This document shows positions 56,682 to 64,000 of a DNA stretch of 64,000 nucleotides, piece after piece. Source of the DNA: Formosa haliotis (GTDB lineage Bacteria > Bacteroidota > Bacteroidia > Flavobacteriales > Flavobacteriaceae); assembly GCF_001685485.1 (NCBI RefSeq), contig NZ_BDEL01000001.1, positions 1,051,501 through 1,115,500 on the forward strand, in the 5' to 3' direction. Within the stretch, counting starts at the first letter, position 1; each line of letters begins with the position of its first letter. The notes below the pieces were generated by a model, which saw only the letters and a program-made list of their open reading frames with translations, had not been told where the DNA came from and made no database searches. Made by a program: the position numbers and the translations under genes.

Positions 56682-56926
56682 ACATCCTTTATAAATCTAT
56701 TTAAATAGTTGAAGCCATAAGCTGATGGTAGAGGCATATGCTTCGTCTTTTACTAAGCAATAATCCTGTCCTTTCTTAATATATTTCTGAAAGGTTTTTT
56801 GTTTGCTTATCAGTCTGTTTTAAGATAAACGCCACATATCACCAGTTAAAAACTGAATGAGTTATCAATCTCTCTTACTAATGATGAAACGTGGCGGATT
56901 TTTATAGATGAAATTTTTAAAAAGCT

Positions 56927-58210
56927 CTATTTAAAAGCATGTTTTATAGTTTCTATATCAACGCCAAAAAGTTGTTGAACCATAGGGTTTAAAGTCGATT
57001 CATCGCCTTCAATATGAAACGTTGACTGGATATGTGTGGCACGCTCACCCGCTTGTAATGCTAATGCTGGCGAAGACGTTTCCAACTCATAAAACGGCCC
57101 TAAAGGTTTAGCTCCCGGCTCTGGCGCACCATCATTATAAGCATTAATAACATCTCCACTAAAAGGTTCGTCTTGCATTTCCCACATCGAGTTTACATAA
57201 GCTGTTTCACGCTGCGGTTTGTTATATTTTACAATCGTAAGTATTCCTTCTTTAGAATCGTAAGACCCTGCAATATCTTTTGCTCTTAGAGGAGACAAAC
57301 CTATTTTACTGCGGTATTCGCCATCACCCTTAAAAAATAAAGCATGGTCTTTTACTACCAAGCGGTCGGAAGGTACTTTACCAAAATAAGCATCATTAAC
57401 CACTGGGCCAAGTTCGGTTTCATCGCCCTGAACATACGGAATCACAATGGTTGTATTTGGAGAATGATTATACATACCAAGCATCCAAATAGACAATAAT
57501 CCTGTTTCCTTTTCCCAAGCAATTTCGCTCACATTCGTAATACTATTCGTTGTTTTATAGGCTACCATTTTCACATTTTCTGGAAGTACGGCCAATCCTA
57601 ATTGCTCTTGAGTGTCTGCTTTTGAAAGCAATGCCACCTCCCGCTCTATGGCCATTTCAAATTCAAATCCGGAGTAATTTTTTAAAGCCGCTTTTTTTGT
57701 AAAAGTAGCAGAAGTTGACGTTATATTTTTTACTTCAAAAGGTTCTAAATCGATTAATTTTGGCGTGTACCAATCTTCTAAAGTAAATTCGGCACCCTTC
57801 TTAAAAAAGATCGAAAATTGTCCGCCCTCGGGCCCCAACCAAAATCGTTCTTCCCCACCAAAAACATTAATATGTTCTTGAATTATTTCAGATTTAAACA
57901 GGTCTTTATTAATCCACCCGTAGCTACGCCCATCATTACCAAAAGCACTACTCGTCATAACACGACCTTGCAATGACGCCGACACAGCTACTTTTGCCTG
58001 ATTGGCATCATCTGTAAGTTCAATAATTTCGATGTAATGTTTCATAAAACGCACATCATCACCATAAGTAGCGCCATGTAGCTGTGTATTTTGTTCTGGA
58101 GTAGAATCTGAAGCCTTGTTTTCTTGTTCAGACTTTTTGTTGTTATTGCAGGATGTTGTCATAATCATTAAAAATGTTAGGGTTATAGCTATGGGAATTT
58201 TAAATATCAT
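56927..58210 (-). CDS. Exported lipoprotein, DUF6786-like
   Basis: 427 residues with a lipobox (MIMTTSC, residues 16-21). A motif-rich beta protein (GGEERFWLGPEGGQFSIFFKKG, cut at FSIFF; ASLQGRVMTSSAFG; YGWINK) fits the DUF6786 family, which shares the aldose-epimerase-like (galactose mutarotase) beta-sandwich. The gene is beside a sulfatase and a GH97 enzyme and close to the fucose genes. It is likely a sugar-binding or sugar-processing surface protein. Exact activity is unknown. Confidence 0.7.
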   Translation of the reverse strand: MIFKIPIAITLTFLMIMTTSCNNNKKSEQENKASDSTPEQNTQLHGATYGDDVRFMKHYIEIIELTDDANQAKVAVSASLQGRVMTSSAFGNDGRSYGWINKDLFKSEIIQEHINVFGGEERFWLGPEGGQFSIFFKKGAEFTLEDWYTPKLIDLEPFEVKNITSTSATFTKKAALKNYSGFEFEMAIEREVALLSKADTQEQLGLAVLPENVKMVAYKTTNSITNVSEIAWEKETGLLSIWMLGMYNHSPNTTIVIPYVQGDETELGPVVNDAYFGKVPSDRLVVKDHALFFKGDGEYRSKIGLSPLRAKDIAGSYDSKEGILTIVKYNKPQRETAYVNSMWEMQDEPFSGDVINAYNDGAPEPGAKPLGPFYELETSSPALALQAGERATHIQSTFHIEGDESTLNPMVQQLFGVDIETIKHAFK

Positions 58211-58397
58211 ATTTAGATGGATTCATTTTAATTTAAAGGTGCCGTGTTTTGCTTTATTTACTAGTACACTATCTGGGTATTTATAATAAAATATATTTGT
58301 CTTTAAACAGGTCTCATGTTATTTGTTTTATAATTGCATTGAACATGTTTAAGGCATCGTTATTCCTTGAATTCAATACTTTCATACAACTAAAACT

Positions 58398-60002
58398 TTA
58401 ATTTGTTTGGTTTGGGCTAACTGCACTACCCCACCAATCGTTATTAGGACGCCAATCTGGACGCAACATATCTTTTCTTTGTGCTTCTAATTTTGGCATC
58501 AGTTTCGTTCTATTTTGTTCCAATCGTTGTTGCCTTGCTTGCTCGTCCCAATCAGGATCTTCTACGGCATACTGTGTGTTCATTTTGTGTAACCAATCTA
58601 GTAATTCCGTTTGCATATCGTTTGCTCTCTTGCTATATTTTGAAGCGAGATCTTGGGTTTCACCTAAATCAGCATCAAGATTATAAAGTTCGGCATGGTT
58701 GTCTTCCCAATAATAAATCAGTTTCCAAGAATCCTGTCTTATAACCGAAACTGGCTCCCCGCCTTGATTGCCATAATGCGGATAATGCCAATACAAGGAC
58801 CGATCTGCAATAATTCCTCCTTCAAATAAGGGTTTTAAACTTAGCCCATCTTTATGGTTTTGAGGCCTAAGCGGAATATTGGCTAAATCTAACAGCGTTG
58901 GATATAAATCGGCTCCAGTAACAGGAACCTCAATAACTTGGTGCGAATGCTTTTGCCAAGGCAGATAAATAAATAGGGGAACACGTGTACCGCCTTCCCA
59001 CTGATAGCCTTTTCCCCCTCGAAGGTTTAGTTGGTTAGTTGAATAATTATCGCCCGAAGTCACGCCGCCATTGTCAGAGGTAAATACCACGATGGTATTT
59101 TGATCTAAACCATTATTTTTTAAAGTTTTTAAAACACTTCCCACCGCTTCATCTACTTGTTCTATTAACCCTGCATACACCGGATTATCTTGGTATTTTC
59201 TTGCGGGCAACACACGCTCCATCTCAAATCCCTTTTCTGCAATTCCCAAGCTATCCGCTTTATCTCTATATTTTTTCCATTTGCTTTGTGTGGTCTGAAT
59301 TGGAGCATGAACGGCATAAAAAGATAGGTAGGCCAAGAAAGTAGTATCTTTATTTTTTTCGATAAATTTTGATGTTTCTTTTGCTAATTTCATGGAAAGC
59401 GACATTCCTTTTTCGTCTTCATAATCTGTCATGTAAGGATTATTAAATGGCGAAAAATAACCTCCTGAATATGGTCCGCCTTTTTCGTAACCTCCTTGAT
59501 TGACATCGAACCCATGATTTGTTGGCAAGGACTGATTTTCTGCACTCCCTAAATGCCATTTGCCTGCAAAAAAAGTGGTATAACCATACGCCTTTAGCAC
59601 TTCGGGTAACGTGATATCGTCTTGACTTAAATGATGCTTATATTCTGGTGGCAACAATTTAGTATATCGGTTTCTTTTTTTCCATTTTAAACCCGATGGG
59701 GCTCCCTCATATTGTGTAAGCCCATGCCTAGCCGTGAATTGTCCGTTTAACAAACTTGCCCGTGACGGGCTGCAAACGGCACTAGTAGCATACCCGTTAG
59801 TAAAGATATGTCCTGCTTTAGCCAAGGCATCTATATTGGGAGTTTCATAAAACTTACTTCCCATAATACTTAGGTCGGCATAACCTAAATCATCCACAAC
59901 AATAAACAGAATATTAGGTTTAGTCTCTTCTGGTTCTACTGTTTTTGACTTACAAGAATGCAGTGTAATTAACACCGAAAGCAGGCAAAATATTTTATTC
60001 AT
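58398..60002 (-). CDS. Type I sulfatase (formylglycine, lipoprotein)
   Basis: 534 residues with a lipoprotein signal (LHSC at 14-17). The metal-binding start is NILFIVVDDLGYADLS. The formylglycine signature C-S-P-S-R is in SAVCSPSRASLLNG (Cys about residue 77, to be converted to formylglycine), then GKWHLG and VFTSDNGG. It removes sulfate esters from a polysaccharide or sugar. In this context, sulfated fucan, porphyran or similar marine glycans are plausible substrates. Subfamily is not assigned. Confidence 0.92.
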   Translation of the reverse strand: MNKIFCLLSVLITLHSCKSKTVEPEETKPNILFIVVDDLGYADLSIMGSKFYETPNIDALAKAGHIFTNGYATSAVCSPSRASLLNGQFTARHGLTQYEGAPSGLKWKKRNRYTKLLPPEYKHHLSQDDITLPEVLKAYGYTTFFAGKWHLGSAENQSLPTNHGFDVNQGGYEKGGPYSGGYFSPFNNPYMTDYEDEKGMSLSMKLAKETSKFIEKNKDTTFLAYLSFYAVHAPIQTTQSKWKKYRDKADSLGIAEKGFEMERVLPARKYQDNPVYAGLIEQVDEAVGSVLKTLKNNGLDQNTIVVFTSDNGGVTSGDNYSTNQLNLRGGKGYQWEGGTRVPLFIYLPWQKHSHQVIEVPVTGADLYPTLLDLANIPLRPQNHKDGLSLKPLFEGGIIADRSLYWHYPHYGNQGGEPVSVIRQDSWKLIYYWEDNHAELYNLDADLGETQDLASKYSKRANDMQTELLDWLHKMNTQYAVEDPDWDEQARQQRLEQNRTKLMPKLEAQRKDMLRPDWRPNNDWWGSAVSPNQTN

Positions 60003-60056
60003 ACGTTAATTATATTGTTTCTCTGTATTGCATTCAAATCATTTTAAGAGTCTACC

Positions 60057-61942
60057 CTATTCCTTCCTAATCCACATGCAATGGCCGCTGCCTGCAACTA
60101 TTTTAGCGTTTACCACATCGCCTTTTTTAACCGATTCTGTTCGTACGCGATACGCTTCCGGATTCGTTTTACTATCCGTCTCCTCGGTATCTTCGTAATA
60201 GGTGATCTTGTATGTTTCGTTCGCTTTCAGAAAATCTAAAGCGATATTTAAAGTCCCCCCTTCGGCATGCACAGAACCAATAAACCAATCGTCTCCATGA
60301 CGACGGGCTGTAGAAATATAGCTATCCATTTTGGCGTGCAAAATTTTAGTCTCATCCCATTCTCCTACAGGCAATTCTTTAATAAACTCAAAGATATCTA
60401 ATTTATCCAGATAGGCTTCTGGAGCGTCTGGAATACACACCAAGCCGCTAAAAATAATTAGCGTTCTAGCGGCCTCGGCGGTCACTGTTGTTTGTAACGA
60501 ATTTAAGTTTCTCGGTCCCTTTTCCCGTTCTCCGGCATTTACTCCCGAAATATCGAAAATACCATTATTCATATCTAGAGGCCCTTGAATAGCATTTATA
60601 AGTGCCATTCTAATAAAGGTTTTAGGCGTGAAAGCACGTCTAGAATCTTGTTGTGCATGACAAAATTCTCTTGTAATGGCATTAGGATAAGTTCTAGACA
60701 CACCTGTAAAAGGCACGGGACCGTCATGAAAATCGATGAGTAAATTACTTTCGGCACTTCTTTTAATTGCATCTCGGGTAAAAGGCACATTACTTCCCAT
60801 AAAGCCATATTTTATCCCTTTCATGCCAAGCGACTTATAATATGGAAACAAAGCCTCATCGCCGTAATCTCCCTGTCTTCTATCGTAATAAAGCAGCAGT
60901 TTTACATCTTTTTCTTCGGCATAGCGAATTACTTTATCTAAATCTAATTTTTCAGACAAGGTCATTTTTCCGGGTTTTACATCGGTATACCAAGCATCAT
61001 CTATCAAAAATATTCAATATCCTGTGCTGCTGCAAAATCTATAAAGCGGTAATAACTTTCGTTATCTATTCCGTATGTAAATCCATCGTTTGTTGTATAA
61101 CCATGTACTCTCCAATCCCATAGTGTTTTCCCGGGTTTAATCCACGACGTATTTTTAATTTGATTTTCGGCAGCTACATTTAACGGCACGGTGTTAGTTA
61201 ATAAATCACCTATGTGGTCTTCAATAAGAATAAGTCGCCACGGAGTAATAAGTGATTTTTCGTCTGAAATAAAATCATTTTTAGAGACTAAATTGTTGCG
61301 CTGGACATCGAATTGAAATTTAATAACATCGAAGCCAGGCGCACTTATTAAATCGGATTCCAGAAGAGACAAATAGCTGTCTGTCCCCTCCACTAATAAA
61401 GGCATCTTTAGCTTTTGCTTAGTGGCGTCTTTATTTTTTAATTCCTGAATAGAAATAGGACCAAATGGAGACCCTTCTCCTGCTGGGGAGTACAACTGGT
61501 TGGAATCGGCTAAATTATAAGCCATAAAAAATGAAGGTGTTTCAGATGACGTCCAAGTATCCATCTGGAATCGGAAAGCCACCCCAGCATCGTAAGCTCT
61601 TACAAAAAGGGTTGCAGGCGTACCTTTATAATCTAAACTAACTTCCAGCTCATTATAATGATTTTCAATCTCACTAAACTGGCCCCAAACGGGATTCCAT
61701 GTATTTTGAACTTGATGTATTTTAGTTTCTACAACCTTAACCCCCGTCTGTTGGAATATAGAAATATCAGCATTTAAAATCAAGGGCTTTCCGGCGTTAT
61801 ACACACTATATTGTAATTGTTCTGCCTCGTTATTCAGCTCTAATTTTATAGTACCATTTGGAGATGACATATGCATCTCTTCCGGCGACTGACAATTATA
61901 AAACGTGAGGATTAAACTAATTATGAGTAATATTTTTTTCAT
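60057..61942 (-). pseudogene. Glycoside hydrolase family 97, apparent frameshift
   Basis: N-terminal half 61942-61004: signal peptide, then the beta-sandwich domain (MHMSSPNGTIKLELNNEA; AVAFRF). The frame ends at DIEYF. One extra base in the A run 61006-61010 gives LIDDAWYTDVKPGKM and joins the C-terminal half to the stop at 60057, a total of about 628 residues, the usual GH97 length. NLLIDFHDGPVPFTGVSR (about 400-417) holds the aspartate nucleophile position of the retaining GH97 group. It removes alpha-linked sugars in the envelope. Two-gene reading is rejected; likely a single intact gene. Confidence 0.8.
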
Positions 61943-62297
61943 TGTTATGGCGTTTTACTTCAGATTTTAAAATTTACTGAACTTTAGATTTATAACTCTT
62001 ACAATACTAATTATTTCCTTACTTTTTATATTTACCTATTTCAACCCAAAACATGTAATATTTTAACATTCAGCTTGTTTTCTTTAGGATAAAACTATGC
62101 GATTCCAAATTTCTAATGAATCTAATCATATCATAAGTTATTTCTTCAAAATAAATCAACAAAACAACTGTTTACCAATTATTTACCATTCCCTTTGTTT
62201 GCAATTATTTTTAGGCATTCCTATCAAGTTTTTTCCCGAAACCCATTTTTAATTTATTTTTTTATTGTAAATTTAAGAACAACTTAATTCATTGATA
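61943..62297. other. Intergenic region between the GH97 gene and the recombinase
   Basis: 355 bp, AT-rich, no gene. No clear promoter, repeat or hairpin is seen. It separates the fucose-side locus from a recombinase transcribed in the other direction. Confidence 0.4.
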
Positions 62298-63503
62298 ATG
62301 AGCAAGGTCGTCATATTAACTCCACTTTTTCATCGTGATGAACGACAAATTGCTGTTGCCTTTAAATATAATGAAAGTTTAAAGACCTATATAAAGTCTT
62401 ATCCTGGCATGTGCTGGTCTCAAACCCATAAAACCTATTACATTAAAGATGAAAACGGTGTGCTTCAATCCTTATTTAAGTATTTTCAGGCCAAGGGTTA
62501 TTATGTGAATTATAGAGCCTTAAAAGATAAAAGACTGGAGCCTATTCCTAAAACTCAGAAAGAAAATACGTTTAGCAGTATTTTACTCTATAAAGAATTG
62601 CCACTAGAATTACGAGATTGTTTAAAACAGTTTATAGTATTTTTAAAAGGGAAACGGTATAGCAAATCTACAATTTCTACTTACGGCGCATTTGTTTTAA
62701 GGTACATACACTACAATAGATCTGGCGACATGCATGAGTGGAATTTTAATAATTTACAGCGTTTTATAGAAGATGTAATTGCAAAGGAAGGTTATAGTAT
62801 TAGTAGCCACAGGCAGTGCGTAAGTGCATTAAAACTATTTTGTACGTTTTGTAATTTTGAAACTTTTGATGCGAGTCTGTTAGAACGACCAAAAAAGAGT
62901 AAATATCTGCCTACTGTATTATCTAAAGAACAAGTTATTAAACTAATTCAGGTGACAAAAAATCTTAAACACCGTACTATAATTTGTTTACTCTATTCTA
63001 GTGGATTAAGAATTAGCGAATTACTGCATTTACAAGTTAAAAACTTAGATTTTGACCGAAGTCAGATACTCGTTAAACAAGGAAAAGGCAGGAAAGACCG
63101 TGTGGTGGTTATGAGTGAAGTTATAAAGCCCTTATTATATAATTATATACAAACGTATGTTCCTAACTACTATTTTATTGAAGGACGAGATGGTGGCATA
63201 TATAGTGACAGTGCTGTACGAAAACTTATAAATACCGCTGCCAAAACTGCAAAAATCACCAAACGCGTTAGTCCGCATACACTGCGCCACAGTTACGCTA
63301 CCCATATGTTGGAAAATGGCGTAGACTTGCGTTATATTCAAGATTTATTAGGACATGCCAAGCCAGAAACCACAATGATTTACACCCATGTTGCCCAAAA
63401 AGATTTAATGAATGTTCGCAGTCCGTTAGACGTTGCGGTAGACCAACTAAAAGGTCTGGGATATACAAACAACAAAGTGCTGATATCCCGAAATATTGAA
63501 TGA
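62298..63503 (+). CDS. Tyrosine recombinase/integrase (Xer-like, Bacteroidota type)
   Basis: About 401 residues from ATG 62298 (MSKVVILTPLFHRDERQI); a TTG two codons before is not needed. An N-terminal extra domain (WSQTHKTYYIKDENG) is typical of a widespread Bacteroidota group. The SAM-like core-binding domain is around 105-195. The catalytic residues are complete: R in YSSGLRISELLHL, K in KQGKGRKDRV, HTLRHSYATHML, GHAKPETT, Y in TMIYTHV. It ends with VRSPLD, shared with integron-type enzymes, but it lacks the extra helix insertion of true IntI. Target unknown. Confidence 0.88.
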   Translation: MSKVVILTPLFHRDERQIAVAFKYNESLKTYIKSYPGMCWSQTHKTYYIKDENGVLQSLFKYFQAKGYYVNYRALKDKRLEPIPKTQKENTFSSILLYKELPLELRDCLKQFIVFLKGKRYSKSTISTYGAFVLRYIHYNRSGDMHEWNFNNLQRFIEDVIAKEGYSISSHRQCVSALKLFCTFCNFETFDASLLERPKKSKYLPTVLSKEQVIKLIQVTKNLKHRTIICLLYSSGLRISELLHLQVKNLDFDRSQILVKQGKGRKDRVVVMSEVIKPLLYNYIQTYVPNYYFIEGRDGGIYSDSAVRKLINTAAKTAKITKRVSPHTLRHSYATHMLENGVDLRYIQDLLGHAKPETTMIYTHVAQKDLMNVRSPLDVAVDQLKGLGYTNNKVLISRNIE

Positions 63504-63533
63504 TTATTGTTTATATTTGTTTTGATATAACCA

Positions 63534-63540
63534 GTTGGGC
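63534..63540 (+). other. GTTGGGC word after the integrase (integron-like core site)
   Basis: GTTGGGC fits the GTTRRRY consensus of integron recombination core sites. It lies 30 bp after the recombinase stop and 18 bp before the next ATG. A single 7-mer is weak evidence. Confidence 0.25.
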
Positions 63541-63558
63541 GTAATAAAAACAAAAAAA

Positions 63559-64000
63559 ATGAACTACGAAAAAATAGAAATAGATTTAAAGAAAGAAGAA
63601 CAGGATTTATTAGACGAAATAATTGAACTTCAAAAAAAAATGAAAGATGTAGATCCTTCAAAAATGAGTGGACAAATGATGTCTGCTATTCAATCCAAAT
63701 CCATTGAAACAATTACAATGGCTCTTGGTGTTTCTGATATATTCGAGAATACAGCTCATAATACTAAAGCTATAGATCTAAAAAATGATTTTGAAGGATT
63801 TCAAAAATGGGAAAACACGCCGATAAAGGATAGAAGTTATAAGTATAAACCGAAATTCACTACTGGAAATGAGTTTCAAAAGATGCTTGATAAAACAAAA
63901 AATTTAAATTATAATAGAAATGATTTAACTGGAGACAGCTTTAAAAAGGCAACAAATGAATTAAGATCAGAAAACCCAGATGGGTTTACTGATGCATATA
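63559..64000 (+). CDS. Unrecognised gene, 3' end outside window
   Basis: ATG 63559 opens a frame to the right edge of the window (147 codons). The N-terminus is strongly helical and charged (EIDLKKEEQDLLDEI, ELQKKMKDVDP). No signal peptide or membrane segment in the visible part. The family is not recognised. It follows the recombinase at 56 bp, on the same strand. Confidence 0.6.
   Translation, partial: MNYEKIEIDLKKEEQDLLDEIIELQKKMKDVDPSKMSGQMMSAIQSKSIETITMALGVSDIFENTAHNTKAIDLKNDFEGFQKWENTPIKDRSYKYKPKFTTGNEFQKMLDKTKNLNYNRNDLTGDSFKKATNELRSENPDGFTDAY

Noticed and set aside
60057..61942. Two separate GH97-related genes
   Set aside because: The first frame ends inside the catalytic barrel, the second begins with no signal peptide, and one base joins them into a normal-length GH97.
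62298..63503. True integron integrase (IntI)
   Set aside because: The family-specific extra helix between the second catalytic patch and HxxR is missing; only the ending VRSPLD is similar.
1..64000. CRISPR arrays, rRNA operons or prophage structural genes
   Set aside because: No regularly spaced direct repeats, no rRNA-like sequence and no capsid, tail or terminase motifs were seen.

Overview
The window looks like a chromosomal segment of a marine-type member of the Flavobacteriia (Bacteroidota). It is AT-rich, has SusC/SusD pairs, FecR/ECF-sigma signalling, a Bacteroidota-type mobilisation module, a b558-type succinate dehydrogenase, a sulfatase, a PL8 lyase and a GH97 enzyme. No rRNA, tRNA or CRISPR array was found.

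Layout. 1-8.6 kb: the remains of a mobilisable genomic island. An IS3-family element (745-2036) separates an unrecognised broken gene from a headless tyrosine integrase. The rest of the module follows: an HTH protein, an SF3-type helicase, a CHC2/Toprim primase, an oriT-like hairpin, MobC, a relaxase, a small membrane protein and a Fic protein. 8.8-27.4 kb: one large redox-flavoured locus. An ECF sigma factor is divergent from FecR, SusC and SusD, which lead into five thioredoxin-fold TlpA-type proteins, an unknown exported protein, two stand-alone DsbD-alpha-like domains and a full DsbD. This is the best candidate for a poorly described system: TonB-dependent import coupled to envelope thiol chemistry. 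28-36 kb: an accessory, partly degraded defence/conflict island with a type II restriction-modification pair, an HsdR fragment, a DNA-binding protein, an AAA+ fragment, a second Fic protein, an exported HExxH protein and a C39 peptidase fragment. 36.4-45.5 kb: a PL8 polysaccharide lyase, a DUF1059 protein, succinate dehydrogenase (sdhCAB), small membrane proteins and a fused double Asp/Glu racemase. 45.6-62 kb: an L-fucose catabolic locus. An AraC regulator is divergent from aldolase, isomerase and kinase genes. Lactaldehyde dehydrogenase, a FucP-like permease and LutABC lie on the other strand, so fucose can be followed to lactaldehyde, lactate and pyruvate. A DUF6786-like lipoprotein, a sulfatase and a GH97 enzyme sit beside it. 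62.3-64 kb: a tyrosine recombinase and the start of an unrecognised gene.

Quality of the sequence. At least nine genes are each split by one apparent single-base deletion in, or best explained by, a short A or T run. All are -1 events and all restore a coherent protein when one base is added. This pattern suggests uncorrected sequencing or assembly indels more than true gene decay, so entries typed as pseudogene for this reason may be intact in the organism.
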